Source: Bizionia paragorgiae (GTDB taxonomy: Bacteria; Bacteroidota; Bacteroidia; Flavobacteriales; Flavobacteriaceae). Taken from it: a stretch of 64,000 nucleotides of DNA. Both the position numbers and the translations under genes were made by a program. The stretch covers positions 1 through 64,000 of the forward strand of contig NZ_FNQK01000013.1 of the NCBI RefSeq assembly GCF_900107625.1, given 5' to 3'. The notes under the pieces were generated by a model. It worked only from the letters and a program-made list of their open reading frames with translations. It searched no databases and was not told where the DNA came from. Below, in pieces: positions 45,529-53,921 of the stretch. Within the stretch, counting starts at the first letter, position 1, and each line of letters begins with the position of its first letter.

Positions 45529-47964
45529 ATGGCGAAGAAAAAACCAAAAGCAAAAAAAGCAAAAGAACCGAGAGTTAGAAAACCACTATTTGTTCTGAAC
45601 AGTCAGCAGAAGCTGATTTTTGGTAGTTTTATGGTACTTTCTGGTATCCTTTTATTTATTGCTTTTCTATCGTTTATATTTACAGGAGAAGCAGACCAAA
45701 GTGTGCTTAGCGAATTACCTTCTCGTGCTGTAGAAACAGAAAATTGGGCGAGTCAAACGGGCGCTTGGTTAAGTGATTTCTTTATCCAACGTGGCTTCGG
45801 ACTTTCGGCATTTATATTTTCGGGATTAGTATTTTTATCTGGAATTTTCACCCTGTTAGACTTAAAAAAAGCCAAGCTTATTCAGCATTGGTTTTGGGGC
45901 ACTCTAATTGCCTTATGGATTTCTACCCTATTCGGCTTTTTTGGTCATAAAAATGACCTATTAAGTGGGACTATCGGATTTGAAGTTAATACTTTTATTC
46001 AAGCTTTTATTGGTAAAATCGGAACCATCCTCTTACTGTTATTCGGATTAATAACGTATGTAGCCATCCGTTTTAAAGTCACACCAGAACGCCTTATTAA
46101 CGCATTCAAAAAAGTAAAAAAAGATTTTAAATCAGATCTTAACGATGCTAAAAATGACGTCGTACCTTTTGATAATAATTTAAGCCGTGAAGCCGAATAC
46201 ATAAAGACAGCTTTAGACTTGGATAAGGACACTCCAAAACCGAAACCTGAACCCCCTGTTGAAACCAAAGAACAACCGCAAGTCATACTAGATACCACCG
46301 ACGAATTACCAGCAGAACCTACTGGGGAAACAGCTCTAGAAATTGAAGTTCCACAACAAGAAGATGACGAGGAAGATATCGCTATGGAAGTGGGACAAAT
46401 AGTTGAAGAAAAATCGGAAACCGACAATCTATCGGATAAATTAGTAGCCGATTTTGGTTTATTTGACCCTACCTTAGAATTAGGAAACTTTAAATTCCCT
46501 CCTTTAGATCTATTAAAAAAATATAGTATTGAAGGTATAAAAATTGATCAAGACGAGCTTGAAGAAAAGAAAAACCGAATTGTAGAAACTCTAAATAACT
46601 ACAAAATCGGAATACAATCTATAAAAGCGACTATCGGGCCGACAGTAACCCTTTACGAAATTGTTCCGGATGCGGGAGTACGTATATCAAAGATAAAAAA
46701 CTTAGAAGACGATATTGCTTTATCATTAGCAGCCTTAGGGATTCGTATTATTGCACCCATTCCTGGAAAAGGAACTATTGGTATTGAGGTACCCAATAAA
46801 AATTCGACTATTGTTTCTATGCGATCGGTAATCGCTTCGCAAAAGTTTCAAAAGTCCGAAATGGAATTACCGATAGCCTTAGGAAAAACCATTAGCAACG
46901 AAACTTTCGTTGTTGATTTAGCAAAAATGCCTCACCTTTTAATGGCAGGAGCTACAGGACAAGGTAAATCGGTAGGATTAAATGCGGTTCTTACTTCATT
47001 ATTGTATAAAAAACACCCTGCTGAAGTTAAGTTTGTATTGGTCGACCCGAAAAAGGTTGAATTAACATTATTCAATAAAATAGAAAGACATTATTTAGCA
47101 AAACTTCCAGATAGTGCAGATGCTATTATCACCGATAATACCAAGGTGATAAACACTTTAAATTCACTTTGTATTGAAATGGATAACCGCTACGAGATGC
47201 TAAAAAATGCTTTTTGTAGAAATATCGCTGAATACAATGTAAAGTTTAAAGCCCGCAAGCTAAACCCTAATGATGGCCACGCCTACCTTCCTTATATTGT
47301 ATTGGTTGTAGACGAGTTTGCCGATTTAATTATGACTGCTGGTAAAGAAGTAGAAACGCCTATTGCCCGATTAGCACAACTTGCACGTGCCATAGGAATC
47401 CACTTAATTATCGCTACCCAACGTCCGTCGGTGAACGTCATCACAGGTATTATTAAAGCCAATTTCCCAGCACGTATTGCCTTTAGAGTGACGAGTAAAA
47501 TAGATTCTAGAACCATCCTAGATGGCTCTGGGGCAGACCAGCTAATTGGTCGTGGAGATATGTTATATACTCAAGGTAATGATTTAATCCGTATTCAGTG
47601 TGCCTTTGTAGACACACCAGAAGTCGAAAAAATCACCGAGTTTATAGGGTCTCAAAAAGCGTATCCTGACGCTTATTTACTTCCAGAATATGTAGGCGAA
47701 GAAGGTGGCACAAATCTTGATATAGATATCTCGGAAAGGGATAAACTCTTTAGAGAAGCGGCAGAAATCATAGTGGTAGCGCAACAAGGTTCAGCCTCAT
47801 TATTACAAAGAAAATTAAAGTTAGGTTATAATCGTGCCGGTCGTATTATCGATCAATTGGAAGCCGCAGGAATTGTGGGTGGATTTGAAGGTAGTAAGGC
47901 AAGGCAAGTTATGGTAACCGATTTAGCGTCTTTAGATGCCCTTTTAGAAAATGAAGGTCAATAA
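45529..47964 (+). CDS. ftsK: FtsK/SpoIIIE-family DNA translocase
   Basis: Septal DNA pump for chromosome segregation, 811 aa. Four to five N-terminal membrane segments (about 28-195), an acidic/proline linker (about 225-310), and the RecA-like motor with Walker A GATGQGKS (G474-S481), Walker B VLVVDEFADLI and TQRPSVNVITGIIKANFP, then the winged-helix gamma domain (SASLLQRKLKLGYNRAGRIID) that reads KOPS-like DNA. Followed 20 nt later by lolA, a frequent flavobacterial order. Confidence 0.97.
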   Translation: MAKKKPKAKKAKEPRVRKPLFVLNSQQKLIFGSFMVLSGILLFIAFLSFIFTGEADQSVLSELPSRAVETENWASQTGAWLSDFFIQRGFGLSAFIFSGLVFLSGIFTLLDLKKAKLIQHWFWGTLIALWISTLFGFFGHKNDLLSGTIGFEVNTFIQAFIGKIGTILLLLFGLITYVAIRFKVTPERLINAFKKVKKDFKSDLNDAKNDVVPFDNNLSREAEYIKTALDLDKDTPKPKPEPPVETKEQPQVILDTTDELPAEPTGETALEIEVPQQEDDEEDIAMEVGQIVEEKSETDNLSDKLVADFGLFDPTLELGNFKFPPLDLLKKYSIEGIKIDQDELEEKKNRIVETLNNYKIGIQSIKATIGPTVTLYEIVPDAGVRISKIKNLEDDIALSLAALGIRIIAPIPGKGTIGIEVPNKNSTIVSMRSVIASQKFQKSEMELPIALGKTISNETFVVDLAKMPHLLMAGATGQGKSVGLNAVLTSLLYKKHPAEVKFVLVDPKKVELTLFNKIERHYLAKLPDSADAIITDNTKVINTLNSLCIEMDNRYEMLKNAFCRNIAEYNVKFKARKLNPNDGHAYLPYIVLVVDEFADLIMTAGKEVETPIARLAQLARAIGIHLIIATQRPSVNVITGIIKANFPARIAFRVTSKIDSRTILDGSGADQLIGRGDMLYTQGNDLIRIQCAFVDTPEVEKITEFIGSQKAYPDAYLLPEYVGEEGGTNLDIDISERDKLFREAAEIIVVAQQGSASLLQRKLKLGYNRAGRIIDQLEAAGIVGGFEGSKARQVMVTDLASLDALLENEGQ

Positions 47965-47984
47965 AATAAACGAAACAATTTAAA

Positions 47985-48623
47985 ATGAAAAAATTAGTAC
48001 TACTCTTATTACTCATCAGTTCATCAGTATTTAGTCAATCGTCAAACGAAGCTAAAGCACTTTTAAACGACGTCTCTAAAAAAGTAAAAAGTTATAATAA
48101 TATCTCCATCGATTTTAAGTACGCCTTAAACAATTCTGCCGAAAACATTCAGCAAGAAACCCGTGGTGATGTGACTATGCAAGGCGATAAGTACAAGCTT
48201 AATATTTTAGGCATCACACGTATATTTGATGGTAAAACATTGTATACCATTAGCCCTGAAGACGAAGAGGTAACTATTTCTTCAGAAAATTCTGAAGGCG
48301 AAGGAAGTATTACACCTAGCAAAATGTTATCTTTTTACGAGGATGGCTTTAACTATAAGATGGATATCGTTCAGAATGTTAAGGGACGTAAAATTCAGTA
48401 TGTAAAGTTAACCCCTATAGATTCCGATTCAGAAATTAAACACATCCTTTTAGGTATTGATGTACAAACTAAACACATTTATAATCTTATAGAAACAGGA
48501 AAAAACAGTACCCAAACAACACTTACTGTTAATTCTTTTAAAACTAACGAGCCTATTTCGAAAACCTTGTTTACTTTTGACAAAAGTAAGTATAGTGACT
48601 TCTATATTAATAAATTAGACTAG
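47985..48623 (+). CDS. lolA: LolA-like outer-membrane lipoprotein carrier
   Basis: A 212-aa periplasmic protein: signal peptide MKKLVLLLLLISSSVFSQ, then the open beta-barrel fold (EAKALLNDVSKKVKSYNNISIDFKY ... GDVTMQGDKYKLNILG). It carries lipoproteins from the inner to the outer membrane. Located between ftsK and lptF/G, with which it probably forms an operon. Confidence 0.85.
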   Translation: MKKLVLLLLLISSSVFSQSSNEAKALLNDVSKKVKSYNNISIDFKYALNNSAENIQQETRGDVTMQGDKYKLNILGITRIFDGKTLYTISPEDEEVTISSENSEGEGSITPSKMLSFYEDGFNYKMDIVQNVKGRKIQYVKLTPIDSDSEIKHILLGIDVQTKHIYNLIETGKNSTQTTLTVNSFKTNEPISKTLFTFDKSKYSDFYINKLD

Positions 48624-48630
48624 GCTACCC

Positions 48631-50094
48631 TTGAAAATACTAGATAGATATATATTAAGTTCTTATCTAAAAACTTTTATCAGCGTGTTTGTAATACTCA
48701 TGCTGATTTTTGTATTACAAGCCATATGGCTTTACATCAAAGAGTTGGCAGGAAAAGATTTAGATTTAATTACGGTTGCTAAGTTTTTATTTTACATTAC
48801 CCCTACTCTAATTCCGCTAATACTGCCCTTAACCATTTTGCTATCGTCGATTATGGTTTTTGGTAATTTTGCCGAAAATTATGAGTTTGCCGCCATGAAA
48901 TCTACCGGTATCTCTCTACAACGAGCGATGTCGGGTTTAAGTATATTTATCGTTGGTTTGGCTATAACCACCTTCTTTTTTAGTAATAATGTTATTCCAT
49001 GGGCGGAATACAACAGTTATAATCTTCGTAAAAACATTGCCAAAGTAAAACCTGCTATGGCTATTGCCGAAGGCCAGTTTAATCAAATTGGAGAAAGTTT
49101 TAATATTAAGGTTTCAAAAAAATCTGGTGATCGCGGACAGTTTTTAGACTCGGTAGTTATTCACCAATCGGAAGCAAATAAGGTGGGGAATTTCACCACT
49201 ATCATTGCCAATAAGGGAGAATTAGTAAGTGCTGAAAACTCGAATGTTTTAAAATTGATTTTGTTTGATGGCTATTACTATAATGACACGCCTCCAAAAG
49301 ATATTCAAGAACGCCGTAAAGAACCCTTTCTAAAAAGTGCTTTTGAAAAATACACGATGAATATCGATTTATCGAAATTAAATGAAGTAGATCTAGACGA
49401 CAAGGCTTACGACGATAAGTACTCGATGCTTAATATTAGTGAACTTTCAATTACCACCGACTCGTTAGCAAAAGCAAGACAAAACACGTATACCGATTTT
49501 TCTTCAACACTATATAAGCGTACAAATATAGAAACGCTAAACCTTACTGTAGACACTAAAGAGGCTACTGATTTTACCGGAAACGTTTTAGATTTATTTA
49601 AAACCAAACGTCAGGTACAAGTTATAGAGTATGCTATAAATGCAGTGAGCAGTACGACAAATATTATCAATTCTAAGGAAGCCGATTTAAAAACTAAGAC
49701 CATCTTGTTAAACAAACATATCATGGCCTTTCATGAAAAGTTTGCCTTAGCGATAGCCTGCATTATTCTGTTTTTTGTTGGTGCCCCTCTAGGAGCGCTA
49801 ATTAGAAAAGGAGGTTTAGGATTACCAATGGTTATTGCTATAGTTCTATTTTTAACGTATCACTTTATTGGTATTTTTGCTAAAAATAGCGCTAAAGACA
49901 GTAGTATTAATCCTATAATAGCGACTTGGTTTTCTACTTTAATCATGTTGCCTTTAAGTATATATCTTACGCGAAGAGCGACTGCAGATCGTGGAATATT
50001 TGAATTTGATCATATTACAATTCCTCTAAAAAATTGGATAAGTAAGAGGTTTCCAAACAGTAAGTTATTTAAATCTAATGATGAGACGACTTAA
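48631..50094 (+). CDS. LptF/LptG-family permease (YjgP/YjgQ)
   Basis: A 487-aa inner-membrane subunit of the LPS export ABC transporter, with three membrane segments at each end and a periplasmic jellyroll domain in the middle. MKILDRYILSSYLKTFISVFVI is the typical opening; TTG start at 48631, 7 nt after the lolA stop. LptF versus LptG cannot be decided from this one copy. The insert of about 100 residues before the last three helices is longer than in E. coli. Confidence 0.9.
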   Translation: MKILDRYILSSYLKTFISVFVILMLIFVLQAIWLYIKELAGKDLDLITVAKFLFYITPTLIPLILPLTILLSSIMVFGNFAENYEFAAMKSTGISLQRAMSGLSIFIVGLAITTFFFSNNVIPWAEYNSYNLRKNIAKVKPAMAIAEGQFNQIGESFNIKVSKKSGDRGQFLDSVVIHQSEANKVGNFTTIIANKGELVSAENSNVLKLILFDGYYYNDTPPKDIQERRKEPFLKSAFEKYTMNIDLSKLNEVDLDDKAYDDKYSMLNISELSITTDSLAKARQNTYTDFSSTLYKRTNIETLNLTVDTKEATDFTGNVLDLFKTKRQVQVIEYAINAVSSTTNIINSKEADLKTKTILLNKHIMAFHEKFALAIACIILFFVGAPLGALIRKGGLGLPMVIAIVLFLTYHFIGIFAKNSAKDSSINPIIATWFSTLIMLPLSIYLTRRATADRGIFEFDHITIPLKNWISKRFPNSKLFKSNDETT

Positions 50095-50178
50095 AGTGTA
50101 CTAGCTATTAACTATAGTACTAATAAACAGACGCAGAAATTTCAAATCAGATACTGCCTAAAACCTATTGATAAGTAC

Positions 50179-50186
50179 TATCTTTG
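50179..50186 (+). promoter_or_regulatory. Candidate -7 element for ribBA
   Basis: TATCTTTG matches TAnnTTTG, 20 nt before the ATG. I see no FMN riboswitch in this short leader. Confidence 0.55.
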
Positions 50187-50206
50187 CAAAATAAAACGGC
50201 ATAGTA

Positions 50207-51355
50207 ATGACAACAACAGAAGCTACAAAAGAGATTAAATTAAACACCATTCAAGAAGCAATTAACGACATAAAAGCCGGTAAGGTCATTATTGTTGTTG
50301 ATGATGAAGACAGAGAAAATGAAGGTGATTTTCTTGCGGCTGCCGAATTAGTGACGCCAGAAATGATAAACTTTATGGCCACTCACGGTCGTGGGTTAAT
50401 TTGCGCACCACTAACCGAACACCGTTGTAAAGATTTAGGACTACACATGATGGTTACTAATAATACCGACCCTATGGAGACGGCATTTACCGTTTCTGTT
50501 GATTTAAAAGGTCAAGGTGTAACCACAGGTATTTCGGCCGGAGATCGAGCGCTAACAGTTCAAGCGTTAGTGAATAAGGAAACCAAACCATTCGATTTAG
50601 CGCGACCAGGGCATATTTTTCCTTTAGTCGCTAAAGAAGGTGGGGTTTTACGACGCACAGGCCATACAGAAGCTGCTATCGATTTTGCACGTTTAGCAGG
50701 TTTAGAACCAGCAGGTGTTATTGTAGAAATAATGAATGAAGATGGTACTATGGCCCGTCTGCCACAACTTTTAAAAGTTGCTGAGAAATTTGATTTAAAA
50801 ATTGTTTCTATCGAAGATTTAGTAGCCTATAGAATGGACCACGACTCTTTAATAGACAAAAAAGAAGATTTTAATCTAGAAACACGTTTTGGAAACTTCC
50901 GCTTAAGAGCGTATCAGCAGACAACAAATAACCAAGTTCATATTGCGCTTACTAAGGGCGATTGGACAACCAATGAACCAGTATTAACACGAGTAAACTC
51001 CACTTTAGTAAATAATGATATCTTAGGGACTTTAACCAATAATGCCGACCAGAAATTAGACGGTATGTTTAAGGTGATTAATGAAGCTGGTAAAGGTGCT
51101 ATATTATTTATTAACCAAGAAGCGCAGTCACTAAACCTATTGCAACGTCTCAACGTTTTAAAAGACACACAACAAGACAATACATTGGTAAAAGCACCAG
51201 CTATTCAAATGGATGCTAAAGACTTTGGTATTGGCGCACAAATCTTACACGATTTAAACATTCATAAAGTGAAACTGATCTCTAACTCGCAACAAACAAA
51301 ACGTGTTGGGATGATTGGGTACGGATTAGAAATTCTAGAATATGTGAATTACTAA
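50207..51355 (+). CDS. ribB: RibBA-type protein: active DHBP synthase with degenerate GTP cyclohydrolase II half
   Basis: A 382-aa riboflavin enzyme. The N-terminal 3,4-dihydroxy-2-butanone-4-phosphate synthase domain is intact (VDDEDRENEGDF, THGRGLICAPL, GISAGDRALT, GHIFPLVAKEGGVLRRTGHTEA). The C-terminal GCHII domain (from about residue 220) has lost its zinc ligands: SECLTGD is STLVNND (L267), and RCDCG is TNNAD (N278, A280); the EGRxIGL segment is EAQSLNL. It is therefore predicted monofunctional as RibB, and a separate RibA is needed elsewhere. Confidence 0.9.
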   Translation: MTTTEATKEIKLNTIQEAINDIKAGKVIIVVDDEDRENEGDFLAAAELVTPEMINFMATHGRGLICAPLTEHRCKDLGLHMMVTNNTDPMETAFTVSVDLKGQGVTTGISAGDRALTVQALVNKETKPFDLARPGHIFPLVAKEGGVLRRTGHTEAAIDFARLAGLEPAGVIVEIMNEDGTMARLPQLLKVAEKFDLKIVSIEDLVAYRMDHDSLIDKKEDFNLETRFGNFRLRAYQQTTNNQVHIALTKGDWTTNEPVLTRVNSTLVNNDILGTLTNNADQKLDGMFKVINEAGKGAILFINQEAQSLNLLQRLNVLKDTQQDNTLVKAPAIQMDAKDFGIGAQILHDLNIHKVKLISNSQQTKRVGMIGYGLEILEYVNY

Positions 51356-51369
51356 ATTTAATTGCACAT

Positions 51370-51410
51370 AAAAAAAGCGTCAAATAACTGAGTTACTTGA
51401 CGCTTTTTTT
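51370..51410. terminator. Bidirectional terminator after ribBA
   Basis: Stem AAAAAAAGCGTCAA (51370-51383) / TTGACGCTTTTTTT (51397-51410), 14 bp perfect, with inner pairing TAAC/GTTA. Serves ribBA (plus) and the convergent DegT gene (minus). Confidence 0.85.
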
Positions 51411-51441
51411 ATGACCTCTATATTAGGAATTCACTTTTACT

Positions 51442-52635
51442 TTATAAAGCCCCCTTGATCGCCTCGACCATTAATTCAGCTCTGCGCTTTACTTCCTCTT
51501 CTGTCCATGATAACTTAATTAAGCACGAAATATTTCTAGCGATATAATGATCTGACTGCTCAAAAGTTTTAGTTTCTAAATAAGCTAATCCTTTTTTAAC
51601 CTCTGCTGAAACAGGATATAAAGACTTTATATTTTTAAGGTGACTCCATTCTCGTACATAATGCCAATTATTATCATAATAATGAAAACAACCATCTACA
51701 CCGGCCTCTTTTAATCCTTTAGACGCTTTTCGAGCGCATTCTAAATCTGGTAAAAAGAAACTTAAAAAGGCATAGCTTTCCTCTCCTCCTTTAGGCACGG
51801 TTCTAAACGTTACTTCAGGCACTGCCGATAACGCTTCACGTAACACAGTAAAGTTTCTTTTTTGAACCTCTAAAAACTCTGGCAAGCGTTTAATCTGCGC
51901 TAAACCTACTGCGGCATGCAATTCTGAAATCCTAAAATTATAACCTAAATACGGGTGTGTTTCCGCCCCTCTATCCGATCCTATATGATCGTGACCGTGG
52001 TCACTGTATTGATCGGTATGCGTATAGTAACTGTCGTTGTTAGTAACAACCGCCCCCCCTTCACCACTTGTAATGGTTTTTACAAAATCGAATGAAAAAC
52101 AACCTAAATCACCTATGCTTCCAAGAGGTTTGTTATTAAAAGTGGCTCCTATCGCTTGACAAGCATCCTCAATTAATAAGAGCTTATTGTTCTTACAAAT
52201 AGCTTCCAGCTCTTCCATACGCCCCATACTTCCACACATTTGCACTACCATTACAGCTTTTGTTTTTGGTGTAATAGCAGCTTCTACTGCTTTGGGATCT
52301 ACAGCCAAGGTATCATCGATATCCACTAACACTGGGACCGCACCAAGCATCATAATCGCTTCAAAACTGGCTACAAAGGTAAAGGTTGGCATAATCACTT
52401 CATCTCCTGCTCCTATACCTGCCGATGCTAAAGCCACGGTAACTGCTGCCGTTCCACTAGACACTAGTTGTGCGTGTTTGGTTTGTAATGTACGCTCTAA
52501 CTCGCGCTCCAATTCTTTGGCTTTCCAATGGCCGTTTCGCATCCCATCAAAACCGTAGCGCATTAATACACCGTTATCTAATACATCTTGTACTTCTTTG
52601 CGTTCTTGGTCTCCAAAGCGTTCAAATCCTGGCAT
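51442..52635 (-). CDS. DegT/DnrJ/EryC1/StrS-family aminotransferase
   Basis: A 397-aa PLP enzyme of the sugar-aminotransferase family. Signatures: LVSSGTAAVTVALASAGIGAGDEVIMPTFTF, LIEDACQAIGA, and the PLP lysine segment FDFVKTITSGEGGAVVTN; HPYLGYNFRISELHAAVGLAQ. Family members transaminate nucleotide-linked keto sugars for LPS or capsule, but no glycan genes are adjacent, so the substrate is open. The region GCFHYYDNNWHYVREW near the C-terminus is aromatic-rich. Confidence 0.9.
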   Translation of the reverse strand: MPGFERFGDQERKEVQDVLDNGVLMRYGFDGMRNGHWKAKELERELERTLQTKHAQLVSSGTAAVTVALASAGIGAGDEVIMPTFTFVASFEAIMMLGAVPVLVDIDDTLAVDPKAVEAAITPKTKAVMVVQMCGSMGRMEELEAICKNNKLLLIEDACQAIGATFNNKPLGSIGDLGCFSFDFVKTITSGEGGAVVTNNDSYYTHTDQYSDHGHDHIGSDRGAETHPYLGYNFRISELHAAVGLAQIKRLPEFLEVQKRNFTVLREALSAVPEVTFRTVPKGGEESYAFLSFFLPDLECARKASKGLKEAGVDGCFHYYDNNWHYVREWSHLKNIKSLYPVSAEVKKGLAYLETKTFEQSDHYIARNISCLIKLSWTEEEVKRRAELMVEAIKGAL

Positions 52636-52684
52636 CTTTCTTCTTTTTAAATGAACTCAAAATTAATTGAAATTCGTTAATAAA

Positions 52685-52719
52685 AAAAACCGCTTAACAA
52701 ATAGTTTTTAGCGGTTTTT
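52685..52719 (-). terminator. Terminator after the nitroreductase gene
   Basis: Stem AAAAACCGCT (52685-52694) / AGCGGTTTTT (52710-52719), with an inner AAC/GTT pair. It lies 32 nt downstream of the nitroreductase stop and also upstream of the DegT gene. Confidence 0.7.
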
Positions 52720-52750
52720 AAAGGGGTGTCTTTTAAAATAAGCTGTTTTA

Positions 52751-53380
52751 TTAGATTTCTATAATGGCATCCGACAAGGGTTTACGTACCTTTTTAAAAT
52801 CGGCAAACATATCATCTTCCGCACGGTAACCAATAGGCATAATTAACACTGACTTTAGGTCTTTCGACTTTAAATCAAGAATAGCGTCGTATTTATCATT
52901 TTCAAAGCCTTCCATTGGACAGGCGTCAATTTTATTTAGCGCACATACAGTTAATAGGTTTCCCATAGCCAAATAGGCTTGCTTTACTGCCCATGTTTCT
53001 ATATCTTCTTGCGACTTCTTATAAAAATCTTCAATTAAAAACTGTTTAAAGGGGTTTAAAATGGCGTCTGGTGTATTTCTAATCGCTTTTACCCTTTTAA
53101 AATAAGCTTCTATAAATGCAGTATCTATTTTTGTTTCTATACAAAATACTAGGACATGAGATGCTTGCAAAACTTGTCCTTGATTCATAGCGTTAACCAT
53201 CAATTCTTTTTGCAGCACTTTATCACTAATAATCACCAGTTTTATAGGCTGTAATCCAAATGAAGTCGCTGTTAAATTAAACGCTTCTTTAATCTGGTGT
53301 ATATGTTGAGCGGATAGTTGTTTATTCTCATCGAATTTTTTCGTGGCATACCGCCACTGTAACTGCTCTATTATCTCCAT
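52751..53380 (-). CDS. Nitroreductase-family NAD(P)H-dependent flavoprotein
   Basis: A 209-aa FMN-binding oxidoreductase of the NfsB type. N-terminal QWRYATKKFDENKQLS (FMN phosphate contact), SFGLQPIKLVIISD, QASHVLVFC, and the late GYRAEDD before the C-terminus. Reduces nitroaromatics or quinones in vitro in other bacteria; physiological substrate unknown. Monocistronic. Confidence 0.9.
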   Translation of the reverse strand: MEIIEQLQWRYATKKFDENKQLSAQHIHQIKEAFNLTATSFGLQPIKLVIISDKVLQKELMVNAMNQGQVLQASHVLVFCIETKIDTAFIEAYFKRVKAIRNTPDAILNPFKQFLIEDFYKKSQEDIETWAVKQAYLAMGNLLTVCALNKIDACPMEGFENDKYDAILDLKSKDLKSVLIMPIGYRAEDDMFADFKKVRKPLSDAIIEI

Positions 53381-53399
53381 GGGTTTGTTATTTAATCTG

Positions 53400-53407
53400 C
53401 AAAAGTA
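53400..53407 (-). promoter_or_regulatory. Candidate -7 element for the nitroreductase gene
   Basis: TACTTTTG on the minus strand, 19 nt before the nitroreductase ATG. Matches TAnnTTTG. Confidence 0.5.
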
Positions 53408-53519
53408 CTATTTGATATGATTATAAGATAATGCAATAAAAAAAATAATTTGATAACTCACTTATTAATAAGCAGATAATGATTGAAAATAAAAAAAATA
53501 AAAAAAAGGTGTCAAATTA

Positions 53520-53551
53520 TTTGAAATAAACTAAAAAGGATTCTATATTTG
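53520..53551 (+). promoter_or_regulatory. tRNA-Ser promoter
   Basis: -33 TTTG (53520-53523), 20-nt spacer, -7 TATATTTG (53544-53551), with transcription expected about 30 nt before the tRNA. The best full match to the Bacteroidota consensus in the window. Confidence 0.75.
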
Positions 53552-53585
53552 CACCCGCAATCAGGGAATACTTGATGAGACACTC

Positions 53586-53670
53586 GGAGAATTGGCAGAG
53601 TGGTCGAATGCGGCAGTCTTGAAAACTGTTGAGGGTCACACCTCCGGGGGTTCGAATCCCTCATTCTCCG
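53586..53670 (+). tRNA. tRNA-Ser (anticodon TGA)
   Basis: An 85-nt type II tRNA. Acceptor GGAGAAT (53586-53592) pairs with ATTCTCC (53663-53669), discriminator G670; D-loop region GGCAGAGTGGTCGAATGC, anticodon loop CTTGAAA (TGA), long variable arm, and T arm GGGGGTTCGAATCCC. The CCA is not encoded. It is the probable integration target of the neighbouring element. Confidence 0.95.
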
Positions 53671-53693
53671 CTAGGAATAGCATAAATTCCACC

Positions 53694-53726
53694 AAAACCC
53701 TATAAACTCAATGTTTATAGGGTTTT
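53694..53726 (+). terminator. Terminator after tRNA-Ser
   Basis: Perfect 13-bp stem AAAACCCTATAAA / TTTATAGGGTTTT, loop CTCAATG, then a T tract. It may belong to the tRNA unit or to the first segment of the island. Confidence 0.8.
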
Positions 53727-53772
53727 TACTTTTCTACAAATACCAAATTATAACATAAAATAACATCTTATA

Positions 53773-53920
53773 GGTTACCTATTCGGTTACCTAATTGAAA
53801 TTTACCAACAGGTAACCGAATTAGACGTAAACACCTATTAATAAAGCTATTACAGACTGATTTTTAATTTAAATTTTGTATATTTAGTTAGATTTAGTAG
53901 TTATAATATAATAGGTAACC
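53773..53920. repeat. Cluster of four GGTTACC repeats, candidate integrase/excisionase arm sites
   Basis: Two direct copies of GGTTACC (53773-53779 and 53785-53791, 12 nt apart) and two inverted copies (GGTAACC at 53811-53817 and 53914-53920). The flanks are also shared: TCGGTTACCTAATT on one side is mirrored by GGTAACCGAATTAG on the other. The last copy ends directly before the integrase ATG. Position between the tRNA and the integrase fits recombinase arm-type sites or integrase autoregulation. Confidence 0.6.
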
Positions 53921-53921
53921 G

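Noticed and set aside
45999-46427. 142-aa Ser-rich minus-strand frame opposite ftsK
   Set aside because: It is the antisense of the acidic/proline linker of FtsK with biased composition and no start context.
50101-50206. FMN riboswitch ahead of ribBA
   Set aside because: The leader after the promoter match is about 20 nt, too short, and no RFN-box motif is present.
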